The position numbers and the translations under genes are program-made. The notes beneath the pieces are model-generated. The model saw only the letters and a program-made list of their open reading frames with translations, searched no databases and had not been told where the DNA came from. 64,000 bases of DNA, taken from contig CP142451.1 of assembly GCA_038049695.1 (NCBI GenBank), positions 44,527,001 through 44,591,000 on the forward strand, written 5' to 3'. Of the stretch, positions 12,081-25,400 are shown piece by piece; the first letter of the stretch is position 1, and each line of letters starts with the position of its first letter. Source of the stretch: Cinnamomum chago. Taxonomy: Eukaryota > Streptophyta > Magnoliopsida > Laurales > Lauraceae.

Positions 12081-15000
12081 ATGAATATGAATACTTTCAA
12101 TCCACTTGCGACCATCCTCAACCAAAATAAAATTAGTGGGATCCAACTATGTAGACTGGAAACGGAACCTGGATATAGTCCTGACAGCTTTAGGATATAA
12201 ATATGTCCTTACCAAACCCCCCCTTTGATAAGCCATTGCCGGAAGCATCACAGGAAGAAAAGGAACTTTACACCAAGTGGGCCAAAGACAATGAGATGGC
12301 CAGATGTTACATACAGGCATCCATGTTTAGTATTTTGCAACACCAACATCAATCCTTTAAGACTGCATATGATATTATATCAAACTTAAAGGAGATGTTT
12401 GCGGAACAGAGTAGACCAGCTAGACAGGCTGCTATGAGGGTGCTTATAAGCACCAAGATGGTTGAAGGCACACCAGTACAGGACCACATGTTGAAAATGA
12501 TGGACTCATTGAATGAGTTAGATGTACTTGGGGCTGCGATTGATACAGAATCGCAGATTGACATATTCCTTGAGTCACTACCAGAGTCATTCAACAATTT
12601 CAAGGTTAATTACAATATGAATAAGATGAATCTGACTCTGGCTGAGCTGTCTAGCCAGCTGGTGGTGACTGAAGGGATTATGAAGAAAAAGCCAACTGCC
12701 CTGATGACAGAAAAGTCATTTGTCAAGTCCAAACCGAAAGGCAAGAAGAAATCAGTTCCGAAGGGTCCTAAGGTGGAGAATGGTCCTAATGGTGGTGTTG
12801 GCAAAGCTAAGGGGCCGGGGACAAAAGGAAAGTGTTTCCATTGTAGTATGACAGGACATTAGTAAAGGAATTGCCCAGATTATCTGTCTAAGATGACGAC
12901 CTCAGGTATGATTGAGTCACTTGTTTCTGAAGTTAGTTTTGCAACTGGTACTTCAGAATCTTGGTGTGTGAACTCCGGGGCAACTAATCACATATGTAAT
13001 TCGTTGCAAGGGTTCTAGGAAACCAGGAGACTCAGTGACGGCGAAATCATTGTCAACCTAGGATCTAATGCTAAGGCGGATGCGGTCTCAGTAAGAGTTA
13101 TTACTTTATGTTTTCAAGATAATAAGTTGGTTTTGTCAGACACTCTATATATACCGTCTTTAAGACGGAATTTAATTTCAGTTTCTAGTTTGGTGAATAA
13201 AAGTTATTCTATTACTTTTGGTACTGAAGTTGTCATAAAGAGGAACGGTACTTTTATATGTTCTGGCAAGGTAACCAATGGGTTTTATCTGTTAACTCCC
13301 ACAATGTATGAGATACATGATACCGAAATAATTAATAGGCCATCATTAAAGAGAATGTCACCTTCAACTAATCCAACAAAACTTTGGCACTTGAGGCTAG
13401 GTCATATAAACCTAAATAGGATTGGCAGGCTAGTGAAAGATGGTATCTTGCCTTCATTGGTTGTAGAACCAATGCATGTCTGTGAGTCCTGTCTGGAAGG
13501 CAAAATGACCAAAAGACCCTTTTCATCCAAGGGCAATAGGGCCAAAGATTTGTTGGAATTAGTGTATACTGATGTATGTGGACCCATTAATGTTAGAGCC
13601 AGAGGAGGATATGAGTACTTCATCACTTTCACAGATGACTACTCAAGATATGGATACATATACCTTATGCACCGCAAGTCCGAGGCTTTTGAAAAGTTCA
13701 AAGAGTTTTGAGCGGAAGCGGAAAAGCAATTAGGTAAAAGTATCAAGACTCTTCGATCAGATCAAGGAGGGGAATATCTCTCTGGTGAATTTATGGGACA
13801 CTTGTCAGAAAATGGGATTCTATCCCAGTTGTCTGCTCCTGGTATGCCTCAACAGAATGGAGTAGCGGAAAGAAGGAACCGGACTCTTTTAGATATGATT
13901 AGGTCTATGTTGAGTTTCTTAGGATTACCTATATCCTTTTGGGGATACGCCTTGGATACTGCGTTGTACATACTAAACCTCGTACCATCTAAGTCTTTAC
14001 CTAAGACTCCCCGGGAGTTATGGTCTGGGTGAAAGCCTAGACTACAACATTTACACATTTGGGGTTGTCCGGCACACGTGCTAAAGGTAAAGACGGATAA
14101 GTTGGAAACAAAGTCGGAAGTATGCACGTTTGTAGGATATCCTAAAGGAACTAAAGGTTGGTTATTCTATAATCCCAGAGAGCAGAACGTGCTGGTGAGC
14201 ACCAATGCGGTTTTTCTGGAGGAAGATTATATGATGGACCAGAAATCTTTGGAAAAGGTGATCTTGGAAGAGATTCAAGAACAATCAATTCCAAATCCAA
14301 GTATGACTGAACTTGAGGAAGAATCACCCATTCCTAACCTAGTAATTACACCAGTGCCTTGTCGTAGTGGGAGGATTGTCAAACCCCTGACAGGTTCTCG
14401 TTCTTGGGAGAGTCTTATGAGGCAGTCCCGGAAGAACCGGAACAAGATCCCTGTAACTGTGATGAAGCAATTAATGACATAGATTCGGGACGTTGGCAAG
14501 ATGCTATGAAAGCTGAGATGGAGTCTATGTACTCCAATCAGGTTTGGACACTTGTGGATTTGCCTGTCAATATTAAACCTATTGGGTGAAAGTGGGTCTA
14601 CAAGAGAAAGAGAGGACAAGATGGAAGAGTTGAGACCTTTAAAGGTCTGGGTTGTTGCGAAAGGGTATACTCAGAAAGAAGATATCGATTATGAGGAAAC
14701 CTTCTCGCCGGTAGCCATGTTCAAGTCCATCAGGATACTCTTATCCATTGTGGCTCATCTCGATCATGAGATTGGGCAAATGGATGTCAAGACGGCGTTT
14801 CTCAATGACCATCTTGAGGAAGACATCTATATGATGCAGCCAAACGGTTTTATAGCTAAACAACCAAGAGCAAAGAGTTTGCAAGATGCAGATGTCCATT
14901 TATGGACTGAAGCAGGTAACCCGAACCTAGAACATTCGTTCTGACTAAGCAATCAAGTCAGTTGATTTTTGTCAAAATCCGGATGAGTCATGGGTGTACA

Positions 15001-15910
15001 TGAAAAGTAAAGGAGGCAGGGTAATTTTTCTAGTCGATGACATCCTTCTCCTAGTATATGGATGTTGTCAACAGTAAAAGGTTTGGTTGGCTAAGACTTT
15101 TGATATGAAGGACTTGGGAGAAGCCAGCCACATCCTAGGGACCAAACTCCATTGAGACCGGATGAATAGGATGATAGGCTTATCCCAATATGCGTACATA
15201 GATAAGGTACTGGTATGGTTTTCTATGCAAGACTCCAAGAAGGGTATTACACCTTTCAGGCATGGAGTGCACCTTTCCAAGGATCAGTGTCCCAAGACAC
15301 CTAAGGAAAAGGAGCAGATGAGGTCGATACCATACGCTTCGGGTGTTGGTAGCCTCATATATGCTATGCTATATACTAGACCGGATATCTGTCAGGGCTT
15401 AGTCAACAGATATCAGTCTTACCCAGGTCCTAACCATTGGACTGTTGTAAGATGTGTTCTCAAATCCTTGAGAATGACTAAATATCACATGTTGATTTAC
15501 GGCAGTAATGAGTCGGTTACATAGATACTGACTTCCAGTCAGATAAGGATTCCAAGAAATCAACTTCTGGGTATGTGTTTATACTGTAGCTGCTTGAGAA
15601 GCAGCCAGAGAAGCAGATTGGCTCAATAGATTCCTTATGGAACTTGGAGTGGTGCTTTTGGCATGACAGCTGCTCACAGTTTACTATGATAACAGCAGGG
15701 CAGTTGATAAGTCCAAGGAACCCAGGAGCCAAAAGCATGTACAGAGGTTATAACAAATGGTCAGAGAGATTGGGCAGAGAGGTGATACTGCTATCACCTT
15801 GATAAACTCTGCAGACAATCCGGGAGATCCCTTTACTAAGCCTTTGAGTACCAAAGTCTTTGGACAGTTGGTAGATGGGATCTGCATGAGATGCAACCCT
15901 GACTGGCATT
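12081..15910 (+). pseudogene. gag-pol: Element B gag-pol remnant
   Basis: Copia coding region in the usual order. The gag capsid part (KELYTKWAKDNEMARCY) lies at about 12240-12700 and a CCHC knuckle region near 12830-12870. A protease-like SWCV..GATNHIC follows near 12960, then pre-integrase LRLGHINLNR near 13390, an integrase core from about 13560, reverse transcriptase from about 14520 (MDVKTAFLN near 14780) and RNase H up to 15910. It is close to element C over its whole length but much more degraded. It has no coding capacity as it stands. Confidence 0.92.
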
Positions 15911-15927
15911 GAGCCCAAGTGGGAGAT

Positions 15928-17698
15928 TGTTAGTTTTATGGTCTCAATACCAAGAGTATGATGTAATAAGTTGATTAATTTCTTTATTCATCAATACAAT
16001 CATGTTTTCCTTTCATGAGATGAATGGTGTTTAATTCTATACAAGCACATAACCAATACATATGACATAATGGTTTATGAGATGAACCGGGTCCCATTAG
16101 TATATTAGATGTGATATATGTATATGGATGAGATCCACATACGGGAGATATGTGTCACAAATCTTATACTTAAAATATCTTCACAACCAGTGATGAGACT
16201 GGGCATCTCATCTGACAAGGTTGCAACACTTTGATCACAATGAGATAGTATGATTTGTCTCGATCATCAGAATGTAAAATTCTGGATCATAGTGCTGGTA
16301 CATTGGATGTATTTAAGGACCATGAGAAGCACCTTATGAAATACTATCTCGATTTAAGGATTGCTCTCATAATTCCCTAGCAATAGGCTCTCAATCCTGA
16401 GACATTGATGAACTCAAGTTTCTGTCTATTCATTTGCTTTGTGTCGCCAATGAGTGAGGCCAACTGTAGGTCAACACCTCGGTGTATTGGGTACGTGGTA
16501 GTAGGACTGTGGGAACATGCAATGATCAAGATGAAATCTATCTACATTACCCCCTTGTGCCAATTAATGGATTTATCATTGGTAAGTGCGCACCCATTCC
16601 AATTAAGAGTTAATTGGAGCAGTACCAAATGATCACTATAATTAATTGGGGCTCAAGGATAATAAGATGTGGATCTAAGATTGGATGGGACATATTTATT
16701 CCAATTGATTCATGGATATTGATAGAGGGGACTACTTGTGGTACTGAGGAAGTTTAGGGTCTTCATTGTAATTTATTCCTAAGACTGGAGTGCAATTGCA
16801 TTTATATAGTGGAGTTATTTACAATTAACTGTGGGCTCGGATTGCACATGAGATGTGGGGTCGCGTGTCCCAGTTGGAGCCAACTTTCTAAGGAATCCCT
16901 AGTGGTCCCCACGCTAGCCCAATTTATTAGAAAGATACTAATTCTACTTGAACTCTAATAGGAAGGTTACTATTTCTATTTGAAGTGAGACTTCTAATAG
17001 TGGTAATAGTAAGTTACTAATTATTAATGGAAGTAGGACTTCTATTTTAATTAGAAAGGAGAAAGCTATTAATTGTTGTGGAAGTGAGACTTCTATGGCA
17101 ACTAGCAAGGGAGAAGTTAACTATTTTGTAATGAGAGTTAAACTTCTATTTCAAATAGGAAAAGAGGTGGAATGGAGGACCATAACTAGGAGATATAGTC
17201 CCTCCTGGACATCCATAACAAGGAGAGCAATTCCAGCCCCTTTGTGCAAGTGTTGCACAAGTTCTCTTCCTCTCTAAGTTCTCCTCTCTTTCTCCTTTAG
17301 TTCCTTAGAGTTACTAGTTGGGTTTTCTCTTGAAGATTCCACCATCTTCTTGAGAAAAGAGATCTAATACGGGTCATAGCGTGGAAGATCAAAAGGCGTT
17401 GGAGATTCTGACTTGGTTAGTGAAGGTGTTCATCATCAAAGAAAGAACTCAAAATCTCCATTAGAGCACTACAAGGCTCCAAAGGTATAAATCTACATCC
17501 TTGTATGTTGTAGATTTCGTAGTTGCATTTTTAGGTGTTGTTTTCTATCTTCTAGATAGGATATATTGTTGTTCATGGTTTATGAGTTTGAGAAATTGCA
17601 TCCTGGATTGGGTTTGCTGCCTTTCTAGATAATTGATCCATGCATAAGTGGGTCAAAAGTTTTTGAAACCTGTCTGGAAGGCCCACCTACTTCCAACA
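15928..17698 (+). repeat. 3' LTR of element B
   Basis: A 1771-bp LTR nearly the same as the 5' copy, preceded by the purine run AAGTGGGAGAT ending at 15927 and followed by the AATTC duplication. Confidence 0.95.
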
Positions 17699-17703
17699 AA
17701 TTC

Positions 17704-18413
17704 ACCATGCCTTGCCCTTTCACGGGAAACCAAGGAAACCATGATTCCCTTTACACTTAGCCTCAAATAAACCAATAACCATAAAAAGAAAGTAAAACAC
17801 TGGTGGGACATATGGAGAGGACATTATCACCTGCAAGTTAGTATCTCATACAACAAATCATCTCACAAAACCAGGTTCCCAAACCACAAAGGAAAAACAA
17901 GATGCCAAAGGTAGCCACCCTTTTAATACATGCACTTTGCAGAGGGGGTCCGGGGGTGTCCCCCGGCGGGGGTCAACCGACCCTACAGGCACCTGGTTGA
18001 CCGACCCTCCAGCGCCCCCGAACCAAAAAATTCGGATCAAAGAATAAAGTGATCCTGTGTTCCCGGTCGACCGCCCAGAGGGCTCGGTCGACCGACCCTA
18101 CAGGCACCCGGTCGACCGAGCGGGGGGCCAGGTCGACCCGCCTGACGAAGGCAAAAAATTGGGTTTTTTCAATTCGAGTCCAAACACCTCCAAAACACTT
18201 TTGAAGGCTCTCAATGACATCCTACCATCCTTCTATCATAATTAAACCCTTTTGTGACTATCCAAACATGGATTTACTACATAAAGTAAACAAACCCAAT
18301 CATAATTGATCCTTACATAGCCCTAGGTCTATCCTCTTCGCATCTCATGCAAAGATTAGATCTAGATTGCTGATCTAACATGATTAGAGATAAGGTATTG
18401 CTTTGATACCAAT
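17704..18413 (-). other. Element C leader, primer-proximal part
   Basis: The other half of the C leader. Its end holds the initiator tRNA-Met primer site on the minus strand (about 18400-18412). The palindrome CGGTCGACCG occurs three times, and weaker forms flank it. No coding region is seen. Confidence 0.8.
18064..18118. repeat. CGGTCGACCG palindrome cluster, element C leader
   Basis: Exact copies lie at 18064-18073, 18085-18094 and 18109-18118, with diverged copies at about 17975-18010 and 18128. The equivalent place in element B has two copies. Confidence 0.85.
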
Positions 18414-19467
18414 TGTTGGAAGTAGGTGGGCCTCATGGATAGATTTTCAAAACTTTTGACCCACTTGACTCAGGGATCAAGTATCCAGAAGGCCATAAAC
18501 CACATCCAGGATGCAATCCCTCTTTTTCATCAATCATGTACAGCAATATAACCTATGTAGAAGATAGAAATCAACAACTACATGCAACAAAATAATCTAC
18601 AACAAGTAAAGAAGCAGATTATACCTTTGGAGCCCGGTAGTGCTCTAATCGAGGAGAAGACAACCAACTAGAACAAGAACTCTTCTTGAAGCAATTAGAG
18701 ATCTCCAAGACCTTGTTGTCTTCCACGCTATGACCCTCTATCAGATCTCTTTTCTCAAGAAGATGTGTGTGATCTTCAAGAGAAAACAGTACTAGAAACT
18801 CTAAGGAACTAGAATGCAACTAGAAGAGAGAAGAGGAGAAGAAGAGTTGTGCAACACTTGCACTAGAGGCTCTTGGGCGTGGGTATTATGTCATGGACGT
18901 CCAAGGGGTGTATTCCCCTTTAAATAGCCCTTAAGTCTCCTCTCTTATCTCTCTTACTAATTTGTATTAGAAGTCACACTTCCACACAAATTAGTAGCTT
19001 ACTATTACCACTATTAGAAGTCCCACTTCAAATAGAAATCGTAACTTTCTAATTCCTTCCTTTTAGAGTTTAAGTAATATTAGAATCTTTCTAATACTTG
19101 GGCTAGCGTGGGGACCACTAGGGATTCTTTATAAAGTTGACTCCAACTGGGACACGAGACCCCACATCTCATGTGGAATTCGAGCCCACAGTTAATTGCA
19201 AATAACACCACTATATAAATGCAATTGCACTCCAGTCTTAGGAATAAATTACAATGAAGACCCTAAACTTCGCAATTACCACAACTATCGTTATCCATGG
19301 ATCAATTGGAATAAATCTGTCTCATCCAATCTTAGATCCACATCTTATTATCCTTGAGCCCCAATTAATTACAGTGATCATTAGTACCATCCAATTAACT
19401 CTTAATCGAGATGGGTGTGCACTTACTAATGATAAATCCATTAATTGGCACAAGGGGATAATGTAGA

Positions 19468-20558
19468 TGTTGGAATTTGAGATGCTTTGAGAAAATTGAT
19501 GAAGTGTTTAAGCATGATTATGTGTTGGAATTATTGTCAACACATTGTCACAAACATTGCTAACAAGTGTGGAACAGAACAACAACACAGCTACGATCCA
19601 AATGTTGTTGTATCGCGACAGCAGCCTCGTGCGCTCGAGTGCGTGTAAGTGTGCTCGAGCGCACCCAGCCAGAACTCATGCAATTTCCAGACAGCAGTCT
19701 CGCGCGCTCGAGCACATGTAGGTGCGCTCGAGCGCGTGGGCTGAGAATTTTTAGGATCTGAACGACCTTCTCTTTTTTTTATGGTAATCTATGTTTAAGA
19801 AGACCTAATAGTATTTAAGAGATGATGAGACTCGTGAAAGGAAGAATGGGAAGTATCTCTCCTAGCAATTAAGTGAGGAAATTATCAAGAGAGATATGTG
19901 TTTCTTCTCCACAGCAACTATTCCATTGATCTGAAGTTCAGGACAGAAGAGTTCTTCTCTGTCTTATGCAAGATTAGTCATTCTCAAGAGAAGTTTGCAA
20001 GGAGATACTGCTGTGATTCCTCTACAGCAAGTCAAGAAGAAACTCTGCATCAAGAAGATGGTTCTTCATCAGCAGTTCTTTAGATAAGTGTCTCTCAATT
20101 CATAGTTATTAAAATCTGAATGTATGGGATTGAGAGTGAGAGATTGTAGAAAGGAATTTATGTAAAGGGTTCTTCTCTAATCATTGTAAAACATCAAGTG
20201 GGTGCTTGATATTGGGATTTGGTGATCCCGTCTGTTGGTGCAGACGAATTGTAAAGGGAGTTGTTGCTTCCTAGATAGTGGGTGCTATCTGAATCAGGGG
20301 TGGGTGCTCCTTGAAGTTGAAGCTTCAGAATTAATCAGTGCAATACATTCTGAGACTAGCCTCGGATTGGTGTCCGGGTAGTCGTTGCACCGTGGACGTA
20401 GCCTTTGGGTGAACCACGTTAAAATCTTGTGTTCCTGTGGTTGCTTGCTTACTGTTTTATTGCTGTGATTATTTGGACTTACTTGTATTGGGATTATAAG
20501 TATTGAGACATCACTGATTCAACCCCCCCCCCCTCTCAGTGATCGTGTGATTCTAACA
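19468..20558 (+). repeat. 5' LTR of element D
   Basis: A 1091-bp LTR, TGTTGGAATTTGAG to GTGATTCTAACA. It carries a CTCGAG-rich block at 19630-19734, a GTGG...CCAC hairpin at 20391-20418 and a run of eleven C about 20 bp before its end. Confidence 0.95.
19630..19734. repeat. CTCGAG minisatellite in the element D 5' LTR
   Basis: Diverged copies of a unit like GTGCTCGAGCGCGTGTAAGT. The core CGCTCGAGCG is exact at 19725-19734. The same block in the 3' LTR (32161-32310) has more copies and largely accounts for the 50-bp length difference between the two LTRs. Confidence 0.85.
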
Positions 20559-20560
20559 AT

Positions 20561-20573
20561 TGGTATCAGAGCC
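20561..20573 (+). other. Primer binding site of element D
   Basis: TGGTATCAGAGCC lies two bases after the 5' LTR and matches the complement of the initiator tRNA-Met 3' end. Confidence 0.9.
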
Positions 20574-20615
20574 GGTTCCTTTGATAAGCATTAACACGCT
20601 GAGGGTGATCTTTAG

Positions 20616-23395
20616 ATGAATCACATGGGATCCAATATAGGGAATATGAAGGCACCATTGTTTGATGGTACTAACTATTCCTTCTGAAAGCTAAGGATGC
20701 AGGCTTTCATTAAGTCTCTAGGCTATGATGTTTGGGAGGCTGTTAGAGTCGGCTACAATGCTGCTATTACACCCACTGATGCGGCGACAAAGAAGCTAGC
20801 AGACAACGATTCCAAGGCACAAAACGCTCTCTTCAGCGGCCTTGTGGACAGCGAGCTAGTCAAAGTTATGATGTGCAAGACGGCCAAAGAGATCTGGGAC
20901 AAACTGCAGAGTTTACATGAGGGTGATGAGAAGATCAAGGAAGCAAAACTTCAGACTCATCGCTCTCAATTTGAATCTCTTCACATGGAGGAAGATGAGA
21001 ACATTGATACTTACATGCTGCGAGTCAATGAAGTGACTAACTCCATCCGTGGGCTGGGCGAGGAGATCAAGGAGCCAGTTATTGTCAAAAAGGTACTTAG
21101 ATCTCTTCAGCCTCGGTTTGACTCCAAAGTGTATGCGATAGAAGAAGCAAAAGACCTGAATGCTTTCTCCATGGATGAGCTTCATGGTTCGTTGACTGCC
21201 TATGAGATGCGCATAGGCAAGACATCTTCATCTGACAGAGAGACGACCTTTAAGGTAATAAAGAAGGTAAAGGATGCTGATCTAGGTGATGATTCTGATG
21301 ATGAGCTTGAGGCTCAATTCGTCAGAAGATTGAAGAAAGGCAGCAACGGAAAGTACAAGGGAAAGTTACCTTTCAAGTGCTTCAATTGTGGCGGTGTTGG
21401 CCACTTTGCTGCGAAGTGTCCGTTCAAGGACAATGATGAAGAAGACTCTTCTGCTGATAAGAGTCAGAGAAAGCAAAGGTTCAACAAAACAGGAAAGAAT
21501 AAAAGCTTCATTAGCCATTACACCAATGAAGTGTCTGAAAGTTCAGACGATGACGACTCAGCTGAGTCGAACGAAGCACTCTTCATGGTTACTATTGAAG
21601 AGGAGGAAGAGTTGGAGGCTGATGATGATGAGGCTGAGGTCAACCTCGAAGAAGAACTTATTGCGGCACTTAAGGAGTTAAGTTTGGAGCGAAAAACAAG
21701 TAAGAAAAATCTGAAACTCCTCCATGATGCTGAAAGTTCTGTAATTTCTTTAAAAACTCAAGTTGAAGAGTTTAAAAGAACCATTGAAGTTCTAGAAAAC
21801 CAAGTCAGTGCTAAAACTGAGGAGGTTGTAAAACTTGAGAATGAAATCCTTAGAGCAAGGGCTGAGAACATAGAAACAAATCAAACGCTCAAAGAACTCA
21901 AAGCGATCAATGGATCAAGGAAATTAACTGAATTGTTGAAGATTCAAAGATCTGCCAACATCAAGTTTGGTCTAGGTTTTGATGCCGGGGAAACTTCTAG
22001 AGCCGCACCCTCTAAACAGATTACTGCACCACCCAAGTTTGTGAAGCAAACAGCTACACCTGCTGAGGTTGTGAAGCCCACCGTCCAGCCTAGGAAAGAG
22101 TTCATTCATGTGAGGAAGGTAATGAAGTCTAACCAACCACAAAGAAGATTCAGATTTTATGGTTACTGTTATCATTGTAATGAGTTTGGCCATAAAACTG
22201 TTGAATGTAAACTTCGTGCTAAACCTAGTAGGACTGTAACTAGGAACCCTTTCTCAGGCCTAAATAGCCAAAACATTGAGTTCTATAAGTGTTATAATTT
22301 TGGTCACTTGGCTAGGGACTGTAGGTTGCATATTGCTAATCAATTTCAGATTGAAAAGGAGCACAAACCTGTCAAGGTTTGGAGAATAAAGAAAACTGCT
22401 GCAAAAGTCAAGGAATCCCTCATTGTGCAAACCGCTTTCAATGCTCAAAAGAAGGCTACACCATGGATCCTTGACAGTGGTTGTTCAAGTCATATGACCG
22501 GTGACAAAGCCAAGCTCACAAAGCTACAACAGTTTGAGGGTGGCTCTGTAAAATTCGGCAACAATGATGGCCCCAAAATCTGTGGCAAAGGCGTTGTTCA
22601 GCTAAAAGAAGGCAAGACCAGTTCTGAAGAAGTGTTGTACGTGTCTGGACTTAGACACAACCTCCTAAGTGTAAGTCAGATCTGTGACAAAGGACATGAG
22701 GTAATCTTCACGAAGAATGGGTTTGCAATCAAGAAGTGCAGCAATGGCAAAACACTGGCTACAGGGTCAAGAACAATAGGTAATCTCTACACCTTGTCTG
22801 ATGGGTCGGAGAAAACTTGCTTGATGAGCCAAGCGGAAGAGAGCTGGTTATGGCACAAGCGTTTGGGTCATATCAACTTCAACAGCATGTTCAAGTTATG
22901 TTCTACAAAAGCAGTTAGAGGTATTCCAGAAATTAGCAAGCCCTCTAACACAATTTGTGACTCATGTCAAAAGGGTAAACAAACTCGAGTTGTGTTCAAA
23001 ACAAAGGAGCATTACTCAAGCAAACCCCTAGAGCTTGTCCACACAGATCTATGTGGACCAATGAGGACTCAAAGCACCAACGGAGATAAGTATTTCATGT
23101 TATGCATTGATGACTATACTAGAATGACATGGATTTTATTTTTAAAACATAAACATCAAGCACTTGATCGCTTCAAAGTGTTTAAAGCACAGGTTGAAAA
23201 CATGCTAGGGAAGAAGATCAAGACGTTAAGGTCTGACCGTGGAGGCGAATTCACATCTGAAGAATTCACCAAGTTCTGCGAGAATCATGGTATTCAACGA
23301 CAATACTCAGCTCCTAGAACTCCATAGCAGAATGGAGTCGTTGAACGCAAGAACCGCACCGTGCAGGAAATGGCACGCACTATGCTGGTTGAGAG
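20616..23395 (+). pseudogene. gag-pol: Element D gag, protease and start of integrase
   Basis: The best preserved coding stretch in the window. Gag starts near 20616 with a UBN2-type capsid region to about 21250. A CCHC knuckle lies at about 21378-21420 (CFNCGGVGHFAAKC), then an acidic stretch, then a coiled coil of heptad-like E/L/K segments near 21640-21930 followed by a GLGF motif. A second CCHC (CYHCNEFGHKTVEC) lies near 22169-22210 and a weaker third near 22290. Protease WILDSGCSSHMTG is near 22464-22502, pre-integrase LWHKRLGHI near 22848, and the integrase core from about 23035 (HTDLCGP, DDYTR, SDRGGEF). It ends at the inserted solo LTR. It is part of a broken element. Confidence 0.93.
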
Positions 23396-25400
23396 TGAAA
23401 GTTCATGCATTACAGATCTGAACTTGGAATAGCATGGCTGGTATGGTTTTTCAAGTTTTTAAAACAAAACCAAATCTGATATGGCAGCCATGAAACATGC
23501 ATAAAACTCCATGAAATCATGATCAACATGTGTAGAATGAAAGGAGATGATAGAGGACGAATACCTTGCTGATATGAAGTCTTCAAATCTCTGAAACTGA
23601 ACTTGCAAACTGCTGATCACAAGCCTGTAATCAGCTATACAGGGTGCAGGAATTTACTGCAGTAACTTTCCTTTTGATCTTCTCTTCTATTCCACAACCC
23701 AATCTGATTGGTGTTGATTGTGGGATCAGAATAGGGTTTCCTAGATGGGTTTTCTGAACTACTCTTTATGGAAACAACCCAGGACCTGATCTCCTCTCTC
23801 CAATGAAGAAGAAGAAGGCAGCAATGGGCTGGGCGTGAATGGGCTTCTCACTCTCTCTTGGACTTGGACGGCCAATGGAGTTCCTTGAGGTTTCACGCCT
23901 AGGGTTTCTTTCCTATCTCTTGTTTCATGTGTTCCACGCCCAGGGCAGTCCCACTTATTTTATAAAGATCACCTTCCTTTAAGGAGTTCTATCTCTAATA
24001 GGAATGACAATCCCTAAAATTAAGCAACCAGCCCCTTTAGTTGTGCAACACTTTCTAATTAAAGATACTAAAAATTAGTAAGCTTTAATAATAGGAATTC
24101 TTACCCAAAGAGGAGTTGTTCCTTCCAAGTAAAGATACCTAGTCAAACTTGGAAACCTCACACAAGGGGCTCCACTTATGGCTGGCCCACAAGATAGATA
24201 AACACACCATGGCCCACAAGTTAATAATTTAGCTAGAGTTATATTCATGTATGCCATCAAAAGCCTATTTGAATTTAAACTCAAAATTATTCTTCCACAA
24301 AATTAATTCAACCACATATCATCTAATTAAATTAGGAAACCATGCCAATATAGGAAAGTGGCTAGAAGAGGGACCAAAAGACATATTTGCCCTTGGCTCC
24401 TAAAATGACCAAAATGTCCATGCTAACCCCATAGCAACATTAAGATCATTTTAACCCTAACTCATTCCACTAAAGAGTTATGGTTGCACTCCAGGGACAA
24501 ATATTAAATTGCAAATTAAGCTCATCATAAACCGACGATTGTCTTCGACCTACCAAGTACAATGACCACAATGCCCCTCTATGTAACATCCATAATCAAG
24601 TAGGTTAACCGATGTACTATCTACCTTCTTGATCACATCTTATCCTTAGAACTTCATACCCTGGACTTAATCATCATCAGGATATCATTCTCTTGATCCA
24701 GGGAGCGACCCACAAGTTCAATACCCATATGGAACATCCATATACTAAGATCTTAGATTCTGATGATTAATTGGATAATTCTAAGGGGACGATCATTCCA
24801 TCACACGATGGCATAGATTCCATATTGCATTTGCACGTCCTAACTAATCAAGGCCGAGCACCCAAAACACAGAGTTGTTGACCCATGAACAGGATCTCAC
24901 CCATAGTGAATTAAAGTACAAGAACTCGACTTCGTCAGTTCATCCACAAATGCTCAAGATTAAGAGCACTGGTCACTCAGTAGCAAGAGGTGAATTGATC
25001 TCTCTCTGTGATAGTACTATTTTAGAGATCACACCTACAAGTGGTCATGTTCAATGAATGACACATGCACTAATGAGATAAATCCGGAAAGGCCTCCGTG
25101 ACTAAGGTAAGTCACCCTGAATACAGGAGAGTATCTCATTTTAACTTATACCAAGATGAAGTGCCCAACTCCATCTCTCAGTTATGAACAAGTTTATTGT
25201 TTCAAGTATCCATGACTCGGACCTTACTGTGTGTAGCCACTACACACCTGTCATTTACTCGAAAACAATGGGCCTTACACAACCATACATATACACAAGT
25301 ATTAAGAGAAAGATGTCATTCCATTAAATAACCAATAAATATCCAGTAACAGAGATGTGAGTGCAGTCAGTGGGCTTTAGGGCATACACCAATCCCAACA
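23396..25400 (-). mobile_element. Copia solo LTR inside element D
   Basis: A 2005-bp LTR-like block. On the minus strand it begins TGTTGGGATTGGTGTATGCC and ends GAACTTTCA, so it has TG...CA ends. The flanks GAGAG (23391-23395) and GAGAT (25401-25405) are a duplication with one mismatch. It interrupts the integrase region of D and has no internal region or coding capacity. It is not alignable by eye with any other LTR here, so it represents a further copia family. Confidence 0.82.

Larger units (their letters stand above)
8836..17698 (+). mobile_element. Element B: full-length Ty1/copia retrotransposon
   Basis: A plus-strand copia element with both LTRs (8836-10607 and 15928-17698), a primer site at 10610, gag-pol at 12081-15910 and a purine tract before 15928. 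The duplication AATTC lies at 8831-8835 and 17699-17703. It is inserted in the leader of element C, a member of the same family in opposite orientation, so the junction sequence occurs again inside B near 11200. The LTR pair differs by about 3 % over 170 bases compared by eye, so B is younger than C. All parts are present, but the coding region is heavily decayed, with on the order of a dozen breaks. Confidence 0.95.

Noticed and set aside
19898-20083. Small frame present in both LTRs of element D (again at 32467)
   Set aside because: Its recurrence is due to LTR identity. No initiation context or family match supports a protein.
20561-20573. TGGTATCAGAGC words as pieces of tRNA genes
   Set aside because: They are primer binding sites directly after LTRs. 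No cloverleaf can be drawn around them.
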